Assembly: GCA_030765065.1 (NCBI GenBank)
Contig: CM060979.1
Coordinates: forward strand, 19,001,001-19,065,000
Reading direction: 5' to 3'
From: Deroplatys truncata
Taxonomy: Eukaryota > Arthropoda > Insecta > Mantodea > Mantidae
DNA length: 64,000 bases
The notes beneath the pieces were generated by a model. The model was not told the origin of the DNA, did no database searches, and was given only the letters and a program-made list of their open reading frames with translations. Below are positions 45,396 through 57,258 of this stretch, one piece after another. Numbering within the stretch: the stretch's first letter is position 1; each line of letters begins with the position of its first letter. A program made the translations under genes and the position numbers.

Positions 45396-46776
45396 AAAGT
45401 TAAGAGCTCAATTTATTAATTGATATATAGTGTAATGTGCTACAGAAGGACAAATACAAAGAAGTTATTTTAGTTGATTTTGACAACTGTGTGCCGAGTG
45501 ACACATTTCCTCGTCTGAGGACTTTGCACGAGGATTAATATCAAGTGTTCCCATCAACACACCAGTTCAAGCTGTAAGTAAAAGTTTTATATAAATTTAA
45601 GAGAATGTTTTTTTGTGCTGGATGTAAAACAAAACGGTAGACCAAAGACAGCTACTCGCGAAGATAACTCTATTAACGTTGCGAGTCCTAAAAGATCAAT
45701 TCGCTGCGTGTCTAGACAGAGTGGAGTAAGCAAAGAATCTGTTCGGCAAACTTTAAAAACAACCTGCCACATGTTGGTGTGGGATTATAACACGTTGGGT
45801 TGCTGGGTTCGTTGTGGGTGCGGGGGTATGTGTTGTGTTCGTAGGCTCTTAGCCCCTCATGAGTTCGTTCCTCTTTCAGTGGTAAGGTGATATGGGACCG
45901 GGGAAGGATTCCTATCTCAGGTATACAAGCAAAGAAGGCACAGGTAACCAGTAGACGACCTTCAGTTGCGGGTCACTTTATTCTTGCCAAAAACACATTC
46001 CTTCTGTCCCGCACACAAGACACAAGCCGATCGCTACAGTTGTGATGATTTATGAAGTCGCTGTCACCTAATCGACGTCCGGATGATGAGTTGTCGCTCC
46101 TCGCTATAACACGCTGATTTATCTGATTATCACTTATTCTCTTGCACGACGCTATACTTGAACTTTGTTAAGGTAGACTTAGTTATTTCGCCGACCGCTG
46201 CGTCGGAAAATGCAACACTTAGCGTTTTAACATGATGCCGGTTGGAACCAGAGACCAAGAGAGAGTGATTTTCGTCTTCGCGGCTCCTACCTTGTTCTGC
46301 CTAGGATCGTTTCCTATTTCACGCCCATTTTCTAGGCGACTTGGTTTGGTCCCTAACCACGTGACTTATCACGTCGGTTATTTGCTGCTTTCTTTTCTAC
46401 GCTTAATTCCTATTGGCGGTTCTCCTACCAAGACGAGTGCGAATTGGCATTTTCAATCTGGAATTTTTATGGCCTGTCGCTCATTACTAGCGTTGGTTTT
46501 TCTGCTCCGGTGAATTTGGAGACCGATTAAGCACGTGCATCTTGGTGCCGATCAGTCGCGTTGGAATGTTCTGCTTTTGTTCATAAAGCCACACGTTCGG
46601 CAGAATTATTAAGAGACAGGAGACCTTTCCGGTGTGTCCCGTTATAACCTCAAGCACTTTTAACAACTATGTTCCGGTCTACCCTTCTGCAAACTTTAGC
46701 TCGTTCGAACTTTCATTCCTTATGCTACAAATATGACTAATTTATGTGTATTTATTCTATTTATTATCCATATGTA

Positions 46777-48081
46777 TACGAGGGGTATTTTTTAAGTAAG
46801 GTCCGGTTCGTCGTTGTAAAAAAAAACACGAGACATACTTTCGTCAAATATTGTTTATTCAATTCTTCATACATTCAGCTATTTCTCCACATAGTCGCCG
46901 TTGTTGTTAAGACATTTGTCGTAACGAGGGACAAGTTTTTGTAGTCCCTCGACATAGAAGTCCGCCGCCTGCGAGGAAAGCCAATTCGTAACAGCTGTTT
47001 TCACTTCATCGTTCGTCTGCAAACGCTTGCCGCCGAGGAATCTCTTCAGATGCAGGAAGAGGTGGTAGTCGCTAGGAGCAAGATCGGGGCTGTAGGGAGG
47101 ATGATCGATCTGCTGCCAACCAAAGGATCCAATGAGAGCTTGTGTCTGAGCGGCGGTGTGGGGCCTTACATTATCGTGCAAGAGAATCATTTCGGCAGAC
47201 AGCAGGATGCGACGTTTATTCTGAACTGCACGGCGAAGTTTCCTCAAAGTTTGACAATACACGGCTGCATTGATTGTTGTCCCCGGATCCATGAACTCCA
47301 CAACCAGAATACCACGTCTGTCCCAAAAGACTGTTGCCATAACCTTGCGAGTTGAGAATGACTGCTTGAATTTCACTTTCGTCAGAGATGTCGTGTGTCG
47401 CCACTCCATCGACTGTTGCTTGGATTCAGCGGTCACGTGGGACACACATGTCACATCCCCTGTGATGATATGGTCCAAAAATGCATCACCTTCCTCGTGG
47501 TATCGGGTCAAGAACGTCAGAGCACTGGCACATCTCTTTTCTTTGTGTTCCTCTGTTAGTATCGTCGGAACCCATCGATTGCACAATTTTCTGTAGCCCG
47601 TGATTTCTGACAGAATTCTGTACAGAACAGACCTTGAAACCTGCTTAAAATGCAATGACAGTGTGGAAACGGTGAACCGTCGGTTGGCACGAATTTCGGG
47701 GTTTACGGCACGCACAAGATCCTCGCTGACAGATGGCCGGCCCGAGCGCGGTTCGTCATGCACGTTCTCTCTGCCTGCCTTGAATAACCTCACCCACCTA
47801 CGGTATCACTCATGGCTTAAACTTCACTAATCTGGCGATGAATTTCTGCCGCTGTCGTATTCCTTGCTGTAAAAAATCGAATGACCCGATCTGATTTCAC
47901 ATCCGGTGGCCCGCGCGATTGTCGTAATCACACAGTACGGTCCACTGCCTACCTGACTCCAACTGCTGTGTCACTGTGTGTAAGGGATGCCGGGATTGAG
48001 TGCGCATGCGCGAAAGTACAGTCACCTGATTCTTCCGACTATACGGGGCAGCGGACCTTACTTAAAAAAATACCCCTCGTG
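46777..48081 (-). mobile_element. Mariner element, full length
   Basis: 1,305 bp with terminal inverted repeats of about 28 bp (ACGAGGGGTATTTTTTAAGT inward on both strands) and the TA duplication (46775-46776, 48082-48083). The length is right for an intact mariner. It sits in the LTR-like insert. Confidence 0.92.
46879..47793 (-). CDS. Mariner transposase, 5'-damaged (DD34D)
   Basis: Cut-and-paste DNA transposase acting in the nucleus on the element's terminal repeats. The open frame of 304 codons begins at a GTG (47793) that is not a genuine start: homology continues upstream (VIRFF, TTAAEIHRQISEV), where stops or frameshifts break the first helix-turn-helix. Inside are GRENVHDEPRSGRPS, the second DNA-binding region, then the catalytic triad: D113 (TGDVT), D207 (LLHDNVRPH) and D242 (APSDYHLF). 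There are exactly 34 residues between the last two, which defines mariner. WVPTILTEEHK and YSPDLAPSDY are the standard linker and catalytic signatures; the usual WVPHEL is WVPTIL here and GDET is GDVT. The C-terminus is complete (NNNGDYVEK). It is probably inactive because of the N-terminal lesion. Confidence 0.88.
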   Translation of the reverse strand: MRLFKAGRENVHDEPRSGRPSVSEDLVRAVNPEIRANRRFTVSTLSLHFKQVSRSVLYRILSEITGYRKLCNRWVPTILTEEHKEKRCASALTFLTRYHEEGDAFLDHIITGDVTCVSHVTAESKQQSMEWRHTTSLTKVKFKQSFSTRKVMATVFWDRRGILVVEFMDPGTTINAAVYCQTLRKLRRAVQNKRRILLSAEMILLHDNVRPHTAAQTQALIGSFGWQQIDHPPYSPDLAPSDYHLFLHLKRFLGGKRLQTNDEVKTAVTNWLSSQAADFYVEGLQKLVPRYDKCLNNNGDYVEK

Positions 48082-48735
48082 TATATAATTGTCAGGCGCG
48101 TGTTTCTGCTTCAATGTTCGCAATGATCCTCTACACAGGCGTCATCACCAATCAGATGGAAAATGATTAAACACGTTATATTCAGTGAAGATTGTTTATT
48201 TTACTTGCACGATCATGCCCACACTCAAAACGCAGGGTGACGGTCTGTGCAAAACCCAAGTTGGGTGCATGAGATTGATGGTCCAGGTGCTCCCAGAGTA
48301 ATGGTGTGGTGCGGTCTTCTTGGTGATGTCTTGGACCCGCATTTCTTTGAAGCTTACGTGTACCAAAATTCTGACACTGAAGTGCTAGACTCTATTTTAT
48401 CAAACTTTCTAGATGACCGCCGTTGAACAGACGTCAAAGACTGTGTTTTCAACAAGAATCTCTTTTGAATCTCAAGAGTTGGGGTGGTCCAACGCCTTGG
48501 CTTGCAAGCTCACCTGATTTGACGCCCCTAGACGTTTTTCTTTGGGGTTATGTAAAACATGTTTTCCAGACAAAGTTCGAGCTTTTTTAAGACTTTAAAC
48601 TGGAATCAATAATGTTATTCGGGATATTTCCCCAGCTACACTTTCCAATGTGAGTACTGAAGCCCAGGATCGAATGGGGCGTAGTCTTCTGGGTGATGGA
48701 CGCCACTTTGAACATCTGCGTTAGTTCTTAAACCA

Positions 48736-49250
48736 ACATGACAAGTATTAGATGTAGTTAATTTCAAGATTCTTACATTACTGAAAATTACTGCATTTTT
48801 CATGCGACTTTTGGACCAGACGGTACCTCCGCTCCCATTCCATTAGTGAAATGCAGCAGAAACCGAATTACGCATCACCTGATGGTTCCAGGAAGAAGAA
48901 TCTTGCTTGGTCACGATAGAGTAACAGGGTCGTATACTAGCTTATGTCGCATCGTAAACCCTCTTCTCTTCCCTATTGGTCGTATTGATTCCCAATGAAC
49001 TGCAAGACTTCCTTATTCTAGGGCCGTCAGCGATTCGTTCGCATCCTGCTCAAAACCCGTGGAGCGTTTCCGGAGGAACATGTTTGTTCCGTTTCCTCCA
49101 TACATAAACCACCTCCTGCACACGAATCGTTTAGTGCCTTGAGAAGTAAATGAACCTTTACGACATCCGGCATCAAACACGCTACACACAATATTCTTGA
49201 ATGATGCAACATCTGGTAATAACACCACTATTACCTGAAAATGCTACTTG
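48736..49250. other. Unassigned sequence
   Basis: No recognised gene. Two overlapping short minus frames (61-71 codons) have no domain. Confidence 0.35.
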
Positions 49251-49345
49251 GAATAAAGATCTTATCTGCTGAATTCACATGACCTTCTCCACGCACTCTT
49301 CTACAAACTAGTCTTCCATACTATACTAATTCTAAACAGCGAGAT

Positions 49346-49805
49346 AGCTCCGAGGTAACGTGTGAGCCTCGCAATCGGGAGTTCCCGGGTTCGAGTCCCG
49401 TGGATGGCCAACTCTGAACCCTGGGTTTTTGTTTTGTGGTTTTCCCCGATCGGTAGACGAATGCTAGAATGGTTTCTTATCTAACATCCTTTCCTTTCCA
49501 TCATTTACCTTTCATTCCGTTTCCTTTTCATCTTTCGGGTGTGCTTCTAGGTTTCATGATGCATGGCGGTGCCATACCTGCTTTAAGGAAAGTACTTCCC
49601 GTGGACAATAGAAGGGTAGTACCTGGTCGGTGGGTCGTTCATCGCCCTCTCTAGACAGCCATAGCAATGGGGCGGGTTTTCGAGCCTGGAACTTCTCTGA
49701 GTCTGCCTGCCTGCCTGTAGCCTCCTGTGGTTCTTTCACTTCATCCTGCCTCACAATAGATATATACAGGTCGCAATGCGCGAGGTGTTCCCCTACGTTG
49801 TATAA
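49346..49805 (+). repeat. tRNA-derived SINE nested in HINE-B
   Basis: GAGATAGCTCCGAGGTAACG head, CCCGGGTTCGAGTCCCGTGG B box, then the shared body and 3' end (CGCAATGCGCGAGGTGTTCC). At about 460 bp it is one of the two long SINE copies and a good reference for the family. Confidence 0.75.
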
Positions 49806-50249
49806 CCTATACCTACATTTATTAATCCACATAAATTGTGAATTCACATTTCCACATTTCGTTGTAAGATAGGGTAGGTAAAGCGATAGTCAGATTTTTA
49901 AAGAACGTATCGCTATAATGATTGAAATTCAATACTTTACATGACTACGAAGAAAAAAAAGGGACAGCAACTTATCACTTGAAAAAAAGAACTTGAAAAT
50001 TCAAATCAATAACAAAGAATATCTTGGAAATGGTTAACGCTAGAGAAAATTTTATTTGACAAACTGTGTGCTTTAAAGGGTCCTACATTTTTGTGTAGTA
50101 AGATTTTCTCCATCTCTTACGGTTTGCAGTTGAACAAAAGTCATTCAGAATAAAGAGTTCTTCATGGGTTATTCGAGAAAATTAAAAATATACATTTCAT
50201 TTGTCAGGTATCTAAATGCTTTAAATGTTTCTGTCTCTCTCTCCCCCCC

Positions 50250-50260
<11 letters not shown>

Positions 50261-50288
<28 letters not shown>
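50261..50288. repeat. (CA)n microsatellite
   Basis: About 14 CA units inside HINE-B, preceded by a CT/C-rich run (50229-50260). Confidence 0.9.
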
Positions 50289-50292
<4 letters not shown>

Positions 50293-50335
50293 AGGGATCC
50301 TTCTCTAAAAATAATTTTTTGGTTTCAGGGGACTA

Positions 50336-50589
50336 AACTAAATTAAATTAACATTTATTTATGGACGCTCTTTAACTGCTGTGGTCCTTAGCGTCCCATT
50401 CTATATTGGGCGTGAAAGACAGAAAATTTTACTTAGAGGCCTCTAACAGGCTTGAGGTTCTTTTACGTGCCGTAAATATACGACACGGGACCAACGGCTT
50501 TACTTCCCTTCCGAAGGAAGCCATGCTAAGGATTTTTACGACCGAAAAAATCCATCGTCCTCCGCCGGGAGGAGGATGGCATTCAGAGG
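50336..50589. repeat. Dispersed insect repeat inside HINE-B
   Basis: About 250 bp containing GAGGTTCTTTTACGTGCCGT and GGAAGCCATGCTAAGGATTT. I recognise this as a sequence common across insect genomes, but not its class. A 93-codon + frame (50406-50687) reads through it into HINE-B and is not a gene. Confidence 0.5.
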
Positions 50590-50697
50590 ACCTCAAAGCA
50601 TTTGCTTCAGTCGAAATCTCGGTATTCAATTTTTGGATGGAATGCAATAGCTACTCTCCCTACTCTGTACGTGCTAGAGAAAAGTAAAATGTCAAAA

Positions 50698-51426
50698 CAA
50701 TGGGAAGAAAATTTTAGTTATTTTGGCTTAAAGAAATACTTCTGAAGCTCAAAATTCTAATTAAAGCATCCTTAAATTCCTTTGCATTCCTTTTAAAATT
50801 ATAGATAATATAAACTACCATTAACGGAACATTTAAAGACCGAGCATGCCTGTTTCTTACTCTGTTCTGTATTGCGTGACACAGCTCGAGAACAATGTTC
50901 CGTAACGAAGCCACTTGCGCAGAGGATCGTCTGTTGCACGGTTTTCAGTCGTTCGTTTTCAAACGTAATCAAAGCGTGTGATGGACCGCAAAATTGCATC
51001 TTTTACTCCCGAAATGGTTCATTTGCGGGGGTATATCATTAGTATGCATCGTTTGATTACATCCACTCTGATAATTGCATCAAATGGTGACGAGACCATA
51101 AGAAAGTGCGACTGTGCTAAACTTGTGTGGACTTCCATCTCGCGTTAACATGACATTAATGGCATCCGAACGTTGTACGTAGATTATGAATGTATTGTGT
51201 AGAAATCGCTCAAGCCGCCTGCTTGCTCTTTAACATCAGACATCAGCTGAACTAAGTTACACGAAGTTTCAAGGGACACATCTAGGAATTTTCCAAAACC
51301 TAAAGTATTCTACCGAATGTTTTGAATTTTTAACTACATCTAGTATCTGTATAAAGAAGTATGGTTGCAAATTTTGGTGTATATATTTGCTTCTTTCCCC
51401 ACATCCGACTACCGTGAACATTCTGG
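50698..51426. other. Unassigned sequence
   Basis: No tandem repeat, no recognised element. Two overlapping 66-codon minus frames are unsupported. Confidence 0.35.
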
Positions 51427-54400
51427 AACTGAACTAAATCCCAATTCAAAGTGAAGTGGCTGAAACTGAACTAAGTAGTCACACTAGTAAAGTGAAGTGA
51501 TTTTAAGCTGAACTAAATCACACAACTAAAGTGAAGTGGCTGAAGCTGAACTGTCACACTAGTAAAATGAAGTAACTGAAGCTGAACACAGCACACTAGT
51601 AAAATGAAGTAACTGAAGCTGAACTACGTCACACAAGTAAAGTGAAGTGACTGAAGCTGAACTACGTAACACTAGTAAAATGAAGTAACTGAACTACGTA
51701 ACACTAGTAAAGTGAAGTAACTGAACTACGTAACACTAGTAAAATGAAGTAACTGAACTACGTAACACTAGTAAAGTGAAGTGACTGAAGCTGAACTACG
51801 TAACACTAGTAAAATGAAGTAACTGAACTACGTAACACTAGTAAAGTGAAGTAACTGAACTACGTAACACTAGTAAAGTGAAGTAACTGAACTAAGTCAC
51901 ACAAGTAAAGTGAAGTGACTGAAACTGAACTACGTAACACTAGTAAAGTGAAGTAACTGAACTACGTAACACTAGTAAAGTGAAGTAACTGAACTACGTA
52001 ACACTAGTAAAGTGAAGTAACTGAACTAAGTCACACAAGTAAAGTGAAGTGACTGAAGCTGAACTACGTAACACTAGTAAAGTGAAGTAACTGAACTACG
52101 TAACACTAGTAAAATGAAGTAACTGAACTAAGTCACACAAGTAAAGTGAAGTGACTGAAGCTGAACTACGTAACACTAGTAAAGTGAAGTAACTGAACTA
52201 AGTCACACAAGTAAAGTGAAGTGACTGAAGCTGAACTACGTAACACTAGTAAAGTGAAGTAACTGAACTAAGTCACACAAGTAAAGTGAAGTGACTGAAA
52301 CTGAACTACGTAACACTAGTAAATGAAGTAACTGAACTACGTAACACTAGTAAATTGAAGTAACTGAACTACGTAACACTAGTAAAGTGAAGTAACTGAA
52401 CTAAGTCACACAAGTAAAGGGAAGTGACTGAAGCTGAACTACGTAACACTAGTAAAGTGAAGTAACTGAACTACGTAACACTAGTAAAGTGAAGTAACTG
52501 AACTACGTAACACTAGTAAAGTGAAGTAACTGAACTACGTAACACTAGTAAAGTGAAGTGACTGAAACTGAACTAAGTCACACAAGTAAAGTGAAGTGAC
52601 TGAAGCTGAACTACGTAACACTAGTAAAATGAAGTAACTAAACTACGTAACACTAGTAAAATGAAGTAACTAAACTACGTAACACTAGTAAAATGAAGTA
52701 ACTGAACTACGTAACATTAGTAAAGTGAAGTGACTGAAGCTGAACTACGTAACACTAGTAAAGTGAAGTAACTGAACTACGTAACACTAGTAAAGTGAAG
52801 TAACTGAACTACGTAACACTAGTAAAGTGAAGTAACTGAACTACGTAACACTAGTAAAGTGAAGTAACTGAACTACGTAACACTAGTAAAGTGAAGTGAC
52901 TGAACTACGTAACACTAGTAAAGTGAAGTAACTGAACTACGTAACACTAGTAAAGTGAAGTAACTGAACTACGTAACACTAGTAAAGTGAAGTAACTGAA
53001 CTACGTAACACTAGTAAAGTGAAGTAACTGAACTACGTAACACTAGTAAAGTGAAGAAACTGAACTACGTAACACTAGTAAAGTGAAGTGACTGAAGCTG
53101 AACTACGTAACACTAGTAAAATGAAGTAACTGAACTACGTAACACTAGTAAAATGAAGTAACTGAACTACGTAACACTAGTAAAATGAAGTAACTAAACT
53201 ACGTAACACTAGTAAAATGAAGTAACTGAACTACGTAACACTAGTAAAATGAAGTAACTAAACTACGTAACACTAGTCAAATGAAGTAACTAAACTACGT
53301 AACACTAGTAAAATGAAGTAACTAAACTACGTAACACTAGTAAAGTGAAGTGACTGAAGCTGAGCTACCTAACACTAGTAAAATGAAGTAACTGAACTAC
53401 GTAACACTAGTAAAATGAAGTAACTGAACTACGTAACACTAATAAAATGAAGTAACTGAACTACGTAACACTAGTAAAGTGAAGTGACTGAAGCTGAACT
53501 ACGTAACACTAGTAAAATGAAGTAACTGAACTACGTAACACTAATAAAATGAAGTAACTGAACTACGTAACACTAGTAAAGTGAAGTGACTGAAGCTGAA
53601 CTACGTAACACTAGTAAAATGAAGTAACTGAACTACGTAACACTAATAAAATGAAGTAACTGAACTACGTAACACTAGTAAAGTGAAGTGACTGAAGCTG
53701 AACTACGTAACACTAGTAAAGTGATGTGACAAACTCAACTAAGTCACACAAGTAAAGTGAAGTGACTGAAGCTGAACTAAGTCAGACAACTAAAGTGAAA
53801 TGACTGAAACTGAACTAAGTCACACAACTAAAGTGAAGTGACTGAAGCTGAACTAAGCCACACAACTAAAGTGAAGTGACTGAAGCTGAACTAAGTCGCA
53901 CAACTAAAGTGAAGTGACTGAAGCTGAAGTAAGTCACACAACTAAAGTGAAGTGACTGAAGCTGAAGTAAGTCACACAACTAAAGTGAAATGACTGAAAC
54001 TGAACTAAGCCACACTATTAAAATGAAGTGACTGAAGCTGAACTGTCAAACCAGTAAAATGAAGTGACTGAAGCTGAACTAAGTCACACTAGTAAAGTGA
54101 AGTGATTGAAGCTGAATTGTCAAAACTAGTAAAATGAAGTAACTACGTAACACTAGTAAAGTGAAGTAACTGAACTACGTAACACTAGTAAAGTGAAGTG
54201 ACTGAAGCTGAACTACGTAACACTAGTAAAATGAAGTAACTGAACTACGTAACACTAGTAAAATGAAGTAACTGAACTACGTAACACTAGTAAAGTGAAG
54301 TGACTGAAGCTGAACTACGTAACACTAGTAAAATGAAGTAACTGAACTACGTAACACTAGTAAAATGAAGTAACTGAACTACGTAACACTAATAAAATGA

Positions 54401-57030
54401 AGTAACTGAACTACGTAACACTAGTAAAGTGAAGTGACTGAAGCTGAACTACGTAACACTAGTAAAATGAAGTAACTGAACTACGTAACACTAGTAAAAT
54501 GAAGTAACTGAACTACGTAACACTAGTAAAGTGAAGTAACTGAACTACGTAACACTAGTAAAGTGAAGTGACTGAAGCTGAACTACGTAACACTAGTAAA
54601 ATGAAGTAACTGAACTACGTAACACTAGTAAAATGAAGTAACTGAACTACGTAACACTAGTAAAGTGAAGTGACTGAAGCTGAACTACGTAACACTAGTA
54701 AAATGAAGTAACTGAACTACGTAACACTAATAAAATGAAGTAACTGAACTACGTAACACTAGTAAAGTGAAGTGACTGAAGCTGAACTACGTAACACTAG
54801 TAAAATGAAGTAACTGAACTACGTAACACTAGTAAAATGAAGTAACTGAACTACGTAACACTAGTAAAATGAAGTAACTGAACTACGTAACACTAGTAAA
54901 GTGAAGTAACTGAACTACGTAACACTAGTAAAGTGAAGTGACTGAAGCTGAACTACGTAACACTAGTAAAATGAAGTAACTGAACTACGTAACACTAGTA
55001 AAATGAAGTAACTGAACTACGTAACACTAATAAAATGAAGTAACTGAACTACGTAACACTAGTAAAGTGAAGTGACTGAAGCTGAACTACGTAACACTAG
55101 TAAAATGAAGTAACTGAACTACGTAACACTAATAAAATGAAGTAACTGAACTACGTAACACTAGTAAAGTGAAGTGACTGAAGCTGAACTACGTAACACT
55201 AGTAAAATGAAGTAACTGAACTACGTAACACTAGTAAAGTGAAGTGACTGAAGCTGAACTACGTAACACTAGTAAAGTGATGTGACAAACTCAACTAAGT
55301 CACACAAGTAAAGTGAAGTGACTGAAGCTGAACTAAGTCAGACAACTAAAGTGAAATGACTGAAACTGAACTAAGTCACACAACTAAAGTGAAGTGACTG
55401 AAGCTGAACTAAGCCACACAACTAAAGTGAAGTGACTGAAGCTGAAGTAAGTCACACAACTAAAGTGAAGTGACTGAAGCTGAAGTAAGTCACACAACTA
55501 AAGTGAAATGACTGAAACTGAACTAAGCCACACTAGTAAAATGAAGTGACTGAAGCTGAACTGTCAAACCAGTAAAATGAAGTGACTGAAGCTGAACTAA
55601 GTCACACTAGTAAAGTGAAGTGATTGAAGCTGAATTGTCAAAACTAGTAAATTGAAGTAACTGAAACTGAACTGTCACACTAGTAAAATGAAGTAACTGA
55701 AACTGAACTGTCACACTAGTAAAATGAAGAAACTGAAACTGAAGTAAGTCACACTTGTAAAATGAAGTGACTGAAACTGAATTGTCACACAAATAAAATG
55801 AAGTAACTGAAGCTGAACAAAGCACACGAGTAAAATGAAGTGATTGAAGATGAACTGTCACACAACTAAAATGAAGTAACTGAAGCTGAACAAAGCACAC
55901 GAGTAAAACAAAGTGACTGAAGATGAACTACGTAACACTAGTAAAGTGAAGTAACTGAAACTGAACTAAGTCACACTAGTAAAGTGAAGTAACTGAAACT
56001 GAACTAAGTCACACTAGTAACTGAAGCTGAACTAAGTCACACTAGTAAAGTGAAGTAACTGAAGCTGAACTAAGTCAAACTAGTAAAGTGAAGTAACTGA
56101 AACTGAACTAAGTAACACTAGTAAAATGAAGTAACTGAAGGTGAACTACGTCACACTAGTAAAGTGAAGTAACTGAAGCTGAACTAAGTCACACTAGTAA
56201 AGTGAAGTAACTGAAGCTGAACTAAGTCACACAAGTAAAATGAAGTGCTGAAGCTGAACTACGTCACACTAGTAAAGTGAAGTGACTGAAACTGAACTAA
56301 GTAACATCAGTAAAATGAAATAACTGAAGCTGAACTACGTCACACTAGTAAAGTGAAGTAACTGAAGCTGAACTAAGTCACACTAGTAAAGTGAAGTGAC
56401 TGAAGCTGAACTAAGTCACACTAGTAAAGTGAAGTGACTGAAACTGAACTAAGTAACATTAGTAAAATGAAGTAACTGAAACTGAACTGCGTCACACTAG
56501 TAAAGTGGAATGACTGAAACTGAACTAAGTAACATTAGTAAAGTGATGTAACTGAAACTGAACTAAATAACACTAGTAAAATGAAGTAACTGAAGCTGAA
56601 CTACGTCACACTAGTAAAGTGAAGTGACTGAAGCTGAACTAAGTAACATTAGTAATATGAAATAACTGAAGCTGAACTACGTCACACTAGTAAAGTGAAG
56701 TAACTGAAGCTGAACTAAGTCACACTAGTAAAGTGAAGCGACTGAAGCTGAACTAAGTCACACTAGTAAAGTGAAGTGACTGAAACTGTACTAAGTAACA
56801 TTAGTAAAATGAAGTAACTGAAACTGAACTGCGTCACACTAGTAAAGTGAAGTGACTGAAGCTGAACTACGTCACACTAGTAAAGTGAAGTGACTGAAAC
56901 TGAACTAAGTCACACTAGTAAAGTGAAGTAACTGAAGCTGAACTAAGTCACACTAGTAAAGTGAAGTAACTGAAGCTGAACTAAGTCACACTAGTAAAGT
57001 GAGGTGACACTGAAAACTGAATAAAGTCAC
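51427..57030. repeat. 5.6-kb minisatellite, 32/38-bp units
   Basis: Tandem units of 32 bp, consensus CTGAACTACGTAACACTAGT plus AAAGTGAAGTAA. They mix with 38-bp units carrying an extra GCTGAA (CTGAAGCTGAAC...). Roughly 160 units by length. Both ends (before ~51.7 kb and after ~55.6 kb) hold more diverged units, with a homogeneous core of CTACGTAACACTAGTAAA type. Stops occur in all + frames; a 97-codon minus frame (55607-55900) is fortuitous. Each unit carries the palindromes TACGTA and ACTAGT. Confidence 0.97.
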
Positions 57031-57059
57031 AGTATAGGTATGGAAAGGTAGAATCAGAC

Positions 57060-57230
57060 GACTGAAAAATTCAATGCCATAGCCGGAATTTGAACCACGG
57101 ATCTCCCGGTCTCCGTCCGGTTGCTCTAACCAGGTGGCTTACCGGGAAAAATGCGAATCAGGTTGAGAATTTAATGTTCTCCCGGCATGTTGCCATGGTA
57201 GCTCAGTGGCGCGATTGTCTTCCAGCATTT
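57060..57230 (-). repeat. tRNA-derived SINE with head in both orientations
   Basis: The minus strand reads GGTTAGAGCAACCGGACGGA and GTGGTTCAAATTCCGGCTAT, as in the SINE at 23990. On the + strand at 57188-57215 lies a second head, TTGCCATGGTAGCTCAGTGG. The two heads face each other across about 60 bp. Confidence 0.6.
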
Positions 57231-57258
57231 TCCTCCCTCAGGTTACCGCATCAGATGT

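Larger units (their letters stand above)
45772..48094. mobile_element. LTR-like insert carrying a mariner
   Basis: Starts TGTTGGTGTGGGATTATAAC directly at the transposase break. Removing the mariner leaves about 1.0 kb without coding content, which suggests a solo LTR. The right edge is inferred from where transposase homology resumes. A possible end ATTGTCA gives TG...CA, but I could not match a target duplication. Confidence 0.5.
45430..48735 (+). pseudogene. IS630/Tc1-like transposase, split by an LTR-like insert
   Basis: The N-terminal part (about 45625-45771) reads QNGRPKTATREDNSINV then SRQSGVSKESVRQTL, the helix-turn-helix region of insect IS630-type transposases. The C-terminal part (about 48090-48725) reads KHVIFSEDCLFYLHDHAH, APRVMVWCGLLGD, then SPDLTPLDVFLWGYVKHVFQ across shifted frames, and GRHFEHLR before a stop. 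Several stops and frameshifts are present. The two halves are in the right order and are separated by 45772-~48090. Confidence 0.75.
49251..50697 (+). mobile_element. HINE-B copy with nested SINE and a second insert
   Basis: Pieces 49251-49345 (CTGCTGAATTCACATGACCT), 49806-50335 (CCACATTTCGTTGTAAG... through a CT run and a CA run) and about 50590-50697 (CCTCAAAGCATTTGC... to GAGAAAAGTAAAATG). Two inserts interrupt it. Confidence 0.7.

Noticed and set aside
55607-55900. 97-codon minus-strand frame in the minisatellite
   Set aside because: It is a chance open stretch through diverged minisatellite units; neighbouring units carry stops.
51427-57030. A CRISPR-like array
   Set aside because: The units are directly tandem with no unique spacers, and the setting is a eukaryotic nuclear genome.
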